A DNA stretch of 5,277 nucleotides, from assembly GCA_023257525.1 (NCBI GenBank), contig JALRCB010000062.1, positions 1-5,277 on the forward strand. The letters are read 5' to 3'. Of the stretch, positions 1 to 5,277 are shown in pieces. Position 1 is the first letter of the stretch, and the number at the start of each line of letters is the position of its first letter. The position numbers and the translations under genes are program-made. The notes under the pieces were generated by a model, which did no database searches, had not been told where the DNA came from, and worked only from the letters and a program-made list of their open reading frames with translations. The stretch comes from Candidatus Nanopelagicales bacterium (GTDB taxonomy: Bacteria; Actinomycetota; Actinomycetes; S36-B12; UBA5976).

Positions 1-685
1 GGGTAGCTGCTTCACTCAATGTGAGTTCACTAGCAGATTTTGAATAATAGCGTTGAGATGCGATCTCAACCCCATAAGAGCCAGCCCCAAAATATGCGAT
101 GTTTAGGTAGCCTTCGAGAATTTCTCGCTTAGACAATTTGTTTTCAAGTCCGATTGCATATCGGGCTTCACGAAGTTTTCTATTGATCGATACTGCAACT
201 GCTGCTTCTTGCTCCTCTTTAGTAGTGGCAGCTGTTAACAGAATCTGTTTTACATATTGCTGAGTTATGGTGGATCCACCCTGAACCTGGCCACCAGCAC
301 CAGTTGAGATAGATGCACGAAGCGTTCCTCGGAAATCAATGCCTGCATGATTAAAGAATCGTTGATCCTCAATCGCGATTATTGCCTGTTGCATAATTGG
401 CGAGATTTCGTCGAGTGGAACTTCGATTCGATTCTGCGCGTATAGAACTGCAAGTACGTTTCCATCAGCATCAAGCAAAGTATTTTGTTGTGGCAACGGA
501 ACCTGTGTCAGGTCACTCGGCAAACTGCTGAATGCCTGAGCACTGTTGCGTGTTGCTAGGCCAACTCCACCGACTACCGGTAGTACAACAAGGGCAGCAA
601 CTACGCCAGCTAAAGCAACAAAGGTTGCCATTCTGGTCAGAAGACCGAATCGGTCAAGCCCAGTACCACCAACGTTGTTTTCCAT
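1..685 (-). CDS. ponA2: Class A penicillin-binding protein, PonA2-like, N-terminal part (runs off left edge)
   Basis: Bifunctional peptidoglycan synthase; the visible 228 residues cover the membrane anchor and most of the glycosyltransferase (GT51) domain, which polymerises lipid II outside the membrane. Translating the minus strand from ATG 685-683 gives a short cytoplasmic tail, one hydrophobic segment at about residues 18-44, then the GT51 motifs in order: EDQRFFNHAG (catalytic Glu106), GGSTITQQ (136-143), RKLRE (169-173, second catalytic Glu173) and EGYLNIAYFG (191-200). The transpeptidase domain, and any C-terminal PASTA domain, lie beyond base 1. An in-frame stop at 694-692 makes ATG 685 the first possible start; no clear Shine-Dalgarno precedes it, and a TANNNT hexamer at 700-695 would give a nearly leaderless mRNA. 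It is divergent from the WhiB gene, as ponA2 is from whiB4 in mycobacteria. The family is certain; the PonA2 rather than PonA1 assignment rests on synteny. Confidence 0.9.
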   Translation of the reverse strand, partial: MENNVGGTGLDRFGLLTRMATFVALAGVVAALVVLPVVGGVGLATRNSAQAFSSLPSDLTQVPLPQQNTLLDADGNVLAVLYAQNRIEVPLDEISPIMQQAIIAIEDQRFFNHAGIDFRGTLRASISTGAGGQVQGGSTITQQYVKQILLTAATTKEEQEAAVAVSINRKLREARYAIGLENKLSKREILEGYLNIAYFGAGSYGVEIASQRYYSKSASELTLSEAAT

Positions 686-898
686 AGTTAGTCAATGGTA
701 ACTCTCGATTTGCCCCAAGCGAAACGCGGATATATCAAACCAATAACAGTTGCCTTTTCGCAGAAAAAACCTGGTTCAAGGTATTGACATTGCCTATGGC
801 CTACCCCAATAGTTAAGCCAAAGGTGTTTGCTCTAGCATTTCGCACAGGGAAAACATCGATCGACGTTAATCCAAGTATGAGGGGATACAAATCGTCA
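686..898. other. Divergent intergenic region between ponA2-like and whiB genes
   Basis: These 213 bases must contain the promoters of both divergent genes. Visible elements are a perfect TTGACA at 784-789 facing the WhiB gene, TACAAA at 887-892 just before its ATG, TANNNT (TACCAT) at 700-695 facing the PBP gene, and an 8-base palindrome TCGATCGA at 857-864. I see no Crp-type TGTGA-N6-TCACA site, no rho-independent terminator and no convincing small gene. Open frames here, including an in-frame extension of WhiB from GTG 824, lack family-like sequence. Confidence 0.6.
784..813 (+). promoter_or_regulatory. Candidate sigma70-type promoter for the WhiB gene
   Basis: A perfect -35 consensus TTGACA (784-789) is followed after 18 bases by AATAGT (808-813), which matches the TATAAT -10 consensus at four of six positions. 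Transcription would start near base 820 and leave a leader of about 79 bases before ATG 899. It is the only full -35 match I noticed in the intergenic region. The -10 match is modest, and TACAAA at 887-892 is a competing, more proximal -10. Confidence 0.35.
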
Positions 899-1216
899 AT
901 GTCAGTGCCAGTGTGGAATTCAGAGTGGAGTCGCAGCGCAGCTTGCCGCGATACCGATCCAGATCTTTTATTTGTTCAAGGTGCCGCACAAAACCGAGTG
1001 AAGGTTATTTGTGCCGGATGTTCAGTTCGTACTGAGTGCCTAGCGGATGCCCTAGACAACGAAATTGAGTTTGGCGTTTGGGGTGGCATGACTGAACGTG
1101 AGCGCCGCGCACTATTGCGGAGACGCTCCAATGTGAGTTCATGGCGAGAGCTGCTAATGAATGCCCGCAAAGACTATGACCGCCTTGATCCAGTGGCATT
1201 TGTTCGCGGAGCATAA
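899..1216 (+). CDS. whiB4: WhiB-family iron-sulfur transcriptional regulator, WblA/WhiB4 type
   Basis: Small actinobacterial regulator expected to bind a redox- and NO-sensitive [4Fe-4S] cluster through four cysteines: Cys16, Cys38, Cys41 and Cys47 (C-X21-C-X2-C-X5-C), counted in the 105-residue product. The turn motif GVWGG (59-63) is followed by the basic run ERERRALLRRR (66-76), the usual DNA-contact region. The string FVQGAAQNR (25-33) and DALDN..EFGVWGGMTERERRALL resemble Streptomyces WblA and mycobacterial WhiB4 more than WhiB1/2/3/7. I chose ATG 899 because the family-like sequence begins right after it, and GAGGGGA (880-886) lies 12 bases upstream. GTG 824 or ATG 878 would add 25 or 7 residues that look unlike the family. 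It sits divergently beside a ponA2-like gene, as in M. tuberculosis. In relatives the protein controls development, antibiotic production or oxidative-stress genes; the regulon here is unknown. Confidence 0.93.
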   Translation: MSVPVWNSEWSRSAACRDTDPDLLFVQGAAQNRVKVICAGCSVRTECLADALDNEIEFGVWGGMTERERRALLRRRSNVSSWRELLMNARKDYDRLDPVAFVRGA

Positions 1217-1248
1217 ATCCAACATTTTTACTAAACCACCAACTGTCG

Positions 1249-1261
1249 TATGCTCGTGATA
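1249..1261 (+). promoter_or_regulatory. Candidate -10 element and leaderless start for the DUF4177 gene
   Basis: TATGCT (1249-1254) fits the actinobacterial TANNNT -10 pattern and ends six bases before ATG 1261, so transcription would begin at or next to the A of the start codon. No Shine-Dalgarno is seen upstream. No good -35 box is visible, which is common in this phylum. This would give the DUF4177-RidA pair its own promoter. Confidence 0.45.
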
Positions 1262-1416
1262 TGACTAAGTGGGAGTATCTGACAGCACCATTATTGGTTC
1301 ACAACACCAAGGCAATCTTGGATAACTTCGGACTTGATGGCTGGGAACTTGTTGCAGTCATTCCAGGTATGAATTCAGAAAATCTTGTTGCTTATTTCAA
1401 GCGACCAAAAGACTAG
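1261..1416 (+). CDS. Small DUF4177-like protein (Rv3678A-type)
   Basis: A 51-residue protein starting MTKWEYLTAPLL, with DGWELVAVIPG in the middle and LVAYFKRPK at the C-terminus. The opening KWEY, the central DGWELV and the C-terminal aromatic-basic strand are the hallmarks of short DUF4177 proteins. Actinobacteria encode one of very similar sequence at this exact place, directly before the RidA-like gene. The molecular function is unknown. There is no signal peptide, membrane segment or cysteine, so a small cytosolic alpha/beta protein is likely. The gene lies 44 bases after whiB and seven bases before the RidA start, implying co-transcription with RidA. The frame is complete from ATG to TAG. 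Confidence 0.85.
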   Translation: MTKWEYLTAPLLVHNTKAILDNFGLDGWELVAVIPGMNSENLVAYFKRPKD

Positions 1417-1423
1417 GAAAAAC

Positions 1424-1888
1424 ATGAGCGCAGTAGAAGATCGTTTGTCCGCAATAGGAATCACAGTTCCAGAAGTTGTTCCACCGGTAGCGTCTTATGT
1501 GCCAGCATCACGCACTGGAGACTTGGTTTACACCTCAGGTCAACTACCTTTCGTTGACGGAGTACTAATGGCAACTGGCTTGCTAGGTAAAGATGTTGAC
1601 GAAGAAACTGCAGCTAAGTGCGCCCAACAGTGCGCAGTAAATGCAATCGCAGCAATCAAGTCACTTATTGGCGATCTAGATAAAGTTGTGCGCGTCGTAA
1701 AAGTTGTGGGCTTTGTTGCCAGTACTCCTGATTTCACAAAGCAGCCAGTTGTAATCAATGGCGCAAGTGATTTGTTCATTCAAGCTTTCGGCGATGCTGG
1801 AAAGCACGCTCGATCTGCAGTTGGCGTAGCGGCTTTGCCAGCTAACACACCAGTCGAAGTTGAAGTGATAGTCGAAGTTCGCGATTAA
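1424..1888 (+). CDS. RidA/YjgF/YER057c/UK114-family protein
   Basis: A 154-residue cytosolic protein of the long actinobacterial RidA-like type (Rv3678c-like). RidA proteins hydrolyse reactive enamine/imine intermediates released by PLP enzymes such as threonine dehydratase, and act as trimers. Family signatures are LVYTSGQLPFVDG (34-46), the helix with many Ala and Cys (61-76), VVKVVGFVAS (91-100) and KHARSAVGVAALP (127-139). Arg130 in that last motif aligns by eye with the catalytic Arg105 of classical RidA, so deaminase activity is possible, though long-form members are poorly characterised and substrates are unknown. ATG 1424 was preferred over an upstream in-frame ATG at 1385 because AGGA (1415-1418) sits five bases before it, the 1385 start would overlap the DUF4177 gene by 32 bases, and the extra 13 residues look unlike the family. 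Confidence 0.9.
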   Translation: MSAVEDRLSAIGITVPEVVPPVASYVPASRTGDLVYTSGQLPFVDGVLMATGLLGKDVDEETAAKCAQQCAVNAIAAIKSLIGDLDKVVRVVKVVGFVASTPDFTKQPVVINGASDLFIQAFGDAGKHARSAVGVAALPANTPVEVEVIVEVRD

Positions 1889-1910
1889 TTCTTAGATTCG
1901 AGAAAGCAGA

Positions 1911-1916
1911 AAGGAG
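1911..1916 (+). promoter_or_regulatory. Strong Shine-Dalgarno of crp
   Basis: AAGGAG, six bases before ATG 1923, is the best ribosome binding site in the window and fixes the crp start. A weak TANNNT candidate (TAGATT, 1893-1898) upstream could give crp its own transcript with a short leader. Confidence 0.75.
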
Positions 1917-1922
1917 CCGGAA

Positions 1923-2600
1923 ATGATTGACAGTAACTTGCATGACACCCCGCTCTTTTCTGCCCTCGACGAGGAAGCCGCCACTGCGCTAAAGCAGTCA
2001 ATGGTTCCGCAGAGTATCAAAAAGGGCCAGGATCTTTTCAAAGAAGGTGACCCAGGCGATCGCCTCTATGTTGTAACTGAAGGCAAAATTAAATTGAGTC
2101 ATGCTTCAGGTGATGGCCGCGAATCATTGCTTATGGTCTTGGGACCTGGAGACATGTTTGGTGAACTTTCACTCTTTGATCCAGGGCCGAGAACTGCAAC
2201 TGCAACCGCGATAACAGATTCCCAAGTTTTAGGTTTAGGACATACTGACTTAAATCCATGGCTTGCCGGTCGCCCTGAAGTTTCTAAGTCACTTCTTCAA
2301 GCACTTGCACATCGTTTACGTCGCACAAACGAAACCATGTCAGATTTAGTTTTTGCTGATGTACCAGGTCGAGTAGCGAAAGCACTTTTGGAACTGGGCG
2401 AAAAGTTTGGTACCAAAACTAATGACGGACTTTACGTTCATCATGATCTAACCCAAGAAGAACTCGCACAATTAGTTGGCGCATCTCGCGAAACGGTGAA
2501 CAAGGCGTTGGCTGATTTTGCTAGTCGTGGCTGGGTTAAATTAGAAACTCGTTCCGTTGAGATTCTTGATGTTGAGCGGTTATCAAAACGCGCTCGTTAA
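1923..2600 (+). CDS. crp: Crp/FNR-family cAMP-responsive transcription regulator
   Basis: A 225-residue global regulator very like M. tuberculosis Crp (Rv3676). The N-terminal cyclic-nucleotide domain spans about residues 10-125. Its phosphate-binding cassette reads FGELSLFDPGPRTATA, with Glu81, Arg90 and Thr91 at the positions that contact cAMP; Thr replaces the E. coli Ser, as in the mycobacterial protein. A dimerisation helix (about 118-140) leads to the winged helix-turn-helix, with helices at LTQEELAQLVGA (176-187) and recognition helix SRETVNKALADF (188-199). Arg189 and Glu190 start that helix as in proteins reading TGTGA-like half sites. There is no FNR-type cysteine cluster, so this is a nucleotide rather than oxygen sensor. 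The gene follows RidA by 34 bases; the metallo-beta-lactamase-fold gene I recall between them in mycobacteria is absent. No Crp operator was found by eye in the window's intergenic spaces. Confidence 0.94.
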   Translation: MIDSNLHDTPLFSALDEEAATALKQSMVPQSIKKGQDLFKEGDPGDRLYVVTEGKIKLSHASGDGRESLLMVLGPGDMFGELSLFDPGPRTATATAITDSQVLGLGHTDLNPWLAGRPEVSKSLLQALAHRLRRTNETMSDLVFADVPGRVAKALLELGEKFGTKTNDGLYVHHDLTQEELAQLVGASRETVNKALADFASRGWVKLETRSVEILDVERLSKRAR

Positions 2601-2609
2601 ATAATCATC

Positions 2610-2622
2610 TAGTCTTAAGTAA
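2610..2622 (+). promoter_or_regulatory. Candidate -10 element and leaderless start for nth
   Basis: TAGTCT (2610-2615) matches TANNNT and is followed by exactly six bases before ATG 2622, so the transcript could start at the initiation codon. The 21-base crp-nth gap has no Shine-Dalgarno and no terminator. A distal promoter here would let the repair, NUDIX and protease genes be expressed apart from crp. Confidence 0.42.
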
Positions 2623-3320
2623 TGTCCCCGCGCGAATCTAAAACTGCCTTAAAGGCTCGCGCAATTGCAATTGATACAAAACTTTCCCAGATGTTTCCAG
2701 ACGCGAAATGCGAACTGGATTACGAAAATCCATTACAGCTTTTAGTTGCAACGGTGTTATCAGCGCAATGTACAGACAAACGAGTGAACATGGTTACTCC
2801 AGTCCTGTTTGAAAAGTATCCAACCGTGACCGATCTCGCGGCTGCCCCGATTGAAGATATCGAAGCAATCATTCGCTCGACTGGTTTTTATCACAACAAA
2901 GCGATGTCTATCAAAGGACTGTCAGCTGCAATCATTGAACGCTTTAATGGCGAAGTCCCAAACACGTTAGATGAGTTAGTCACATTGCCAGGAGCTGGGC
3001 GCAAAACTGCAAACGTTGTTTTAGGGAATGCGTTCGGCGTTCCAGGAGTAACGGTGGACACCCATGTGGGTCGAATCGCTAGACGACTTGGCTGGACCAA
3101 AAATACCGATCCGGTAAAAGTCGAGTTTGACATCATGGAAATTATGCCTTCGGAGCATTGGACCATGATGAATCATCGTTTAATTTTCTTAGGCCGTCGA
3201 GTTTGCCATTCCCGCAAACCTGCTTGCGGCGCTTGCGAACTTGCCAGCCTGTGCCCATCTTTTGGCGAGGGTCCGACTGATCCAACTGAAGCAGCAAAAC
3301 TAGTGAAGACTGGTGAGTGA
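2622..3320 (+). CDS. nth: Endonuclease III (DNA glycosylase/AP lyase)
   Basis: Base-excision repair enzyme that removes oxidised pyrimidines and cleaves the abasic site by beta-elimination. The 232-residue product is near the usual length of about 210-245. The helix-hairpin-helix is LPGAGRKTANVVL (122-134) with catalytic Lys128; VDTHVGR (145-151) carries catalytic Asp146. The C-terminal [4Fe-4S] loop is complete: Cys195, Cys202, Cys205, Cys211 (C-X6-C-X2-C-X5-C). The N-terminal LLVATVLSAQCTDKRVN (40-56) is the typical Nth substrate-pocket segment, so this is Nth and not MutY. It follows crp by 21 bases, as nth follows crp in mycobacteria apart from a small gene there (Rv3675). Its TGA lies one base before the ATG of the next gene, implying coupled translation. 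Nothing is truncated or missing. Confidence 0.96.
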   Translation: MSPRESKTALKARAIAIDTKLSQMFPDAKCELDYENPLQLLVATVLSAQCTDKRVNMVTPVLFEKYPTVTDLAAAPIEDIEAIIRSTGFYHNKAMSIKGLSAAIIERFNGEVPNTLDELVTLPGAGRKTANVVLGNAFGVPGVTVDTHVGRIARRLGWTKNTDPVKVEFDIMEIMPSEHWTMMNHRLIFLGRRVCHSRKPACGACELASLCPSFGEGPTDPTEAAKLVKTGE

Positions 3321-3321
3321 G

Positions 3322-3972
3322 ATGAGCGCGCCAGAGTGGATGAACCAACTGATCACCCGATTGCCAACATTGCAACCCAGTGATCTATCTCGGCATGCCG
3401 TTCCTGAAGAATCAACTCGCGAAGCAGCGGTGCTTGTTCTATTTGGACCACGCGAAAACTTTGGTGAAGTTGTAATTATTGAGCGCGCGTCACACTTAAA
3501 AGCTCATCCTGGGCAACCGGCATTTCCAGGTGGTCGCGTTGAAGAGGGGGATAGTTCACTTTCTCAAACTGCATTGCGAGAAGCAAAAGAAGAAATCGGA
3601 TTAAATCCAGACTCGATTGAAATTCTGGGCGAGTTGCCGCAACTTTGGATCCCACCATCGAATTTCAAAGTGACACCGGTTCTTGGTTGGTGGCATACCC
3701 CGCATGAGATTACAAATATTGATGCCAACGAAGTTCAAGCCGTGCATCAAATTCCGTTAGCTGACTTGATTAACCCAAGTAATCGCACTCGAGTACGACA
3801 TATAAATGGTTCGTTTGGCCCTGGCTTCAACGTTGAAGAAATGCTGATCTGGGGATTCACTGGTGGATTGATCAGCCGACTTATGGACATTGCTGGTTGG
3901 TCTATTCCGTGGGATGAATCACACATCGTTGAATTGCCGGCTCCGGCACCTAACACTGAAGTAACAAGTTGA
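3322..3972 (+). CDS. NUDIX hydrolase, CoA pyrophosphatase (NudL/YeaB) type
   Basis: A 216-residue cytosolic hydrolase probably cleaving the pyrophosphate of CoA or a related nucleotide (Rv3672c counterpart). The CoA-associated signature preceding the Nudix box is visible: ERASHLKAHPGQPAFPGG (54-71), matching the pattern R-S/A-X3-R-X3-G-X3-FPGG except that Lys60 replaces the Arg. The Nudix box follows, from Gly70 to Leu94, ending LREAKEEIGL with metal ligands Glu87, Glu90 and Glu91. As usual in this subfamily the early part has Asp77 (GGRVEEGD) in place of the standard spacing. The C-terminal domain contains VTPVLGWW (117-124), typical of the NudL group. I chose ATG 3322, with GGTGAG at 3312-3317 as ribosome binding site; GTG 3313, inside the end of nth, would add three residues. 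Its stop overlaps the next start. Substrate preference is inferred, not shown. Confidence 0.88.
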   Translation: MSAPEWMNQLITRLPTLQPSDLSRHAVPEESTREAAVLVLFGPRENFGEVVIIERASHLKAHPGQPAFPGGRVEEGDSSLSQTALREAKEEIGLNPDSIEILGELPQLWIPPSNFKVTPVLGWWHTPHEITNIDANEVQAVHQIPLADLINPSNRTRVRHINGSFGPGFNVEEMLIWGFTGGLISRLMDIAGWSIPWDESHIVELPAPAPNTEVTS

Positions 3973-5159
3973 ATCCGCTTTATCTCGATCTAATCTTGGT
4001 CGGGTTCGCCATTTTCATTTTGGTTTCCGGCTGGCGACGCGGATTGTTTGTCAGCATATTTTCGTTACTCGGTTTGATTGCTGGTGCCTGGATCGGCAGT
4101 TCTGTCATTGACATAGTTAATGGCGCATCAACAACAACATCACTAACTCGAACTGCGCTGAGTGCAGCAACTCTGTTTATTGGTATCGGAGTGGGTAGCG
4201 CAGTTGGTGGCTTTATTGGTAGACGATTGCGAAACGTATTTAGCTGGTCGCCGCTTAGATTGTTGGATAACTTAACCGGCGCGGCACTTTCACTCGTTGC
4301 TTGGTCCATTGTGTTTTGGTTACTTGCCACAACTTTGTTAGCAGCTCCAGTTTCATCATTGACAAACACAGTGTCCCAATCAAAAGTTCTTAATGCCCTC
4401 GAGCAATACATGCCAATTCAAATCCGTGATGGTGTTGAATCAGTTCGGATTTATGTTTCTGACTCAGGCTTACCTGAAGGCTTTGCAAATGTTCTGTTAG
4501 CACCTGCAGTCGAACCACCTGATCTAACATCCGTTGATGCCCCAGCGGTAATTGCTGGTTTGGACTCAGTTGTCAAAGTTGAAGGTATTGCTGAAGAGTG
4601 TGGCACTCGACTTACTGGTTCTGGTTTTGTTGTTGGCCCAGACTTAATCCTCACAAATGCCCACGTCGTTGCAGGTGTTGAAAATCCAACGCTGCGCGTT
4701 AAAGGCAAAGGTAAAGCGTTTGAAGGAATTGTGGTTTACTTCGATCCGGCTCGAGATGTTGCCGTAGTTAAGACTAAAGATTTCCCATCTGTAGCACTTC
4801 GAATTAGCGAACCTCTTTCGCGAGGTGACAATGCAGTGGTGGCAGGCTTTCCAGGCGGTGGACCACTCACGCTGATCCCAGCACGAGTCAGAAGCGTCTC
4901 GGATTCCACCGGCACAGACATTTATGGAAAAGCAGAAGTAACGCGCGAGATCTATGCGATTTCTGCGGACATCAAGCAAGGCGATTCTGGTGCACCAATG
5001 TTTGCCTTAGATGGCTCGGTGGCAGGTTTAGTTTTCGCCTCATCAGCAACAGATTCCGAAACTGGCTACGCACTAACTGCCAAAGAGTTTATGGTTGGAG
5101 TTGAAACAGCAAGTACTGCTACGCAAGCCGTAGCAACGGGAGAGTGCTCTGGTGTCTGA
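3969..5159 (+). CDS. marP: MarP-type membrane-anchored periplasmic serine protease (CvpA domain plus trypsin-like domain)
   Basis: A 396-residue protein matching mycobacterial MarP (Rv3671c, 397 residues) in architecture. An N-terminal CvpA/colicin V production-like domain contains four hydrophobic segments (about 5-20, 27-50, 63-85, 103-126). A linker with the family string SGLPEGFANV (166-175) follows, then an exported chymotrypsin-fold protease. The catalytic triad is His232 (TNAHVVAG), Asp263 (ARDVAVV) and Ser340 (QGDSGAP). Cys211 and Cys393 sit just before and after the protease domain, where MarP has its activity-controlling disulfide. One oddity is GDSGAP in place of the common GDSGGP. 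The start is TTG 3969, overlapping the NUDIX stop as TTGA; no other start precedes the first membrane helix. In M. tuberculosis MarP supports acid and oxidative stress survival through envelope substrates; the substrate here is unknown. Confidence 0.94.
   Translation: MNPLYLDLILVGFAIFILVSGWRRGLFVSIFSLLGLIAGAWIGSSVIDIVNGASTTTSLTRTALSAATLFIGIGVGSAVGGFIGRRLRNVFSWSPLRLLDNLTGAALSLVAWSIVFWLLATTLLAAPVSSLTNTVSQSKVLNALEQYMPIQIRDGVESVRIYVSDSGLPEGFANVLLAPAVEPPDLTSVDAPAVIAGLDSVVKVEGIAEECGTRLTGSGFVVGPDLILTNAHVVAGVENPTLRVKGKGKAFEGIVVYFDPARDVAVVKTKDFPSVALRISEPLSRGDNAVVAGFPGGGPLTLIPARVRSVSDSTGTDIYGKAEVTREIYAISADIKQGDSGAPMFALDGSVAGLVFASSATDSETGYALTAKEFMVGVETASTATQAVATGECSGV
5138..5144 (+). promoter_or_regulatory. 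Ribosome binding site inside the marP 3' end for the next gene
   Basis: GGGAGAG, seven bases before GTG 5152, lies within the last codons of marP. It is the main support for starting the downstream gene at GTG 5152 with an 8-base overlap. Confidence 0.5.
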
Positions 5160-5277
5160 TTCTCAATTTCCTTCTGCAGTGACCCGGCTTTGGACTGAAC
5201 CAGGACTGCGAAAACGCGCTGATGTGATGTTTAACTTGTTAGCTGACGTTGACCGAACAAACGTTTCAAATTTGGTG
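5152..5277 (+). CDS. Unrecognised protein, N-terminal 42 residues (runs off right edge)
   Basis: An open frame from GTG 5152 reaches the window edge without a stop. It overlaps the marP end by eight bases (stop TGA 5157-5159) and has a good ribosome binding site at 5138-5144. The visible residues include VTRLWTEPGLRKR (10-22), then an amphipathic helix-like stretch, MFNLLADVDRTNVSNLV (26-42). There is no signal peptide, membrane segment or motif I can assign. In mycobacteria an epoxide-hydrolase-like gene (ephE) follows marP, but these residues do not look like the start of an alpha/beta hydrolase. The reading frame is well supported by the overlap; the function is open. Confidence 0.6.
   Translation, partial: MSDSQFPSAVTRLWTEPGLRKRADVMFNLLADVDRTNVSNLV

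Noticed and set aside
10..29. Inverted repeat ACTCA-ATG-TGAGT near the left edge, resembling a small operator.
   Set aside because: It falls within the PBP coding sequence (LTLSEA) and the arms are only five bases long.
18..30. CAATGTGAGTTCA occurs at about 18-30 and again at about 1129-1141.
   Set aside because: Both copies lie inside unrelated coding sequence, in PBP (minus strand) and WhiB (plus strand), with no flanking similarity; a 13-base chance match is more likely than a functional repeat.
688..891. Minus-strand open frame of 67 codons in the divergent intergenic region.
   Set aside because: It overlaps the proposed WhiB promoter, has no ribosome binding site or recognisable family sequence, and is not in frame with the PBP gene.
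686..2621. Search for Crp operators (TGTGA-N6-TCACA or mycobacterial-like variants) in the gaps before whiB, DUF4177, crp and nth.
   Set aside because: No two-half-site match was visible by eye, so autoregulation of crp or Crp control of whiB cannot be claimed from this window.
3980..4411. Minus-strand open frame of 143 codons opposite the marP membrane domain.
   Set aside because: It is a shadow of a strongly supported gene; the opposite strand encodes a complete CvpA-like domain with family motifs.
1..5277. Possible novel defence, mobile or secondary-metabolite system.
   Set aside because: Every complete gene belongs to a known housekeeping or stress family in a conserved order; no transposase, integrase, direct repeat array, toxin-antitoxin pair or tRNA was found.

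Overview
The window looks like a chromosomal segment of a streamlined, fairly AT-rich actinobacterium. The case for Actinobacteria is a WhiB protein of the WblA/WhiB4 type, a Crp that reads like mycobacterial Rv3676, a MarP-type membrane serine protease and, above all, gene order. Reading from bases 1 to 5277 the order is ponA2-like (minus strand), whiB4/wblA, DUF4177, RidA, crp, nth, CoA-type NUDIX, marP. From memory this follows the Mycobacterium tuberculosis block Rv3682 to Rv3671c. Modest GC, small intergenic gaps and missing members of that block suggest a small-genome lineage such as freshwater acI (Nanopelagicales). That placement is inference.

Layout: bases 1-685 hold the N-terminal part of a class A penicillin-binding protein on the minus strand, running off the left edge. 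A divergent intergenic region (686-898) separates it from the WhiB gene (899-1216). A 51-residue DUF4177 protein (1261-1416) and a RidA-family protein (1424-1888) form a tight pair. A Crp/FNR regulator (1923-2600) with a strong ribosome binding site follows. Endonuclease III (2622-3320), a CoA-pyrophosphatase-like NUDIX hydrolase (3322-3972), a MarP-like protease (3969-5159) and an unrecognised partial gene (5152-5277) abut or overlap one another and are very likely translated as one unit.

The genes together suggest a housekeeping and stress neighbourhood: cell-wall synthesis (PBP), redox sensing by an iron-sulfur protein (WhiB), cAMP-responsive transcription (Crp), metabolite repair (RidA, NUDIX), base-excision repair (nth) and envelope acid/oxidative-stress proteolysis (MarP). 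In M. tuberculosis the MarP and PonA2 homologues both contribute to acid tolerance. Any shared role here is inferred only from homology and synteny.

I found no mobile element, CRISPR array, RNA gene, phage gene or convincing novel defence system. The most interesting points are how compact the block is compared with its mycobacterial counterpart, the likely leaderless starts of the DUF4177 and nth genes, and the unidentified gene at the right edge.
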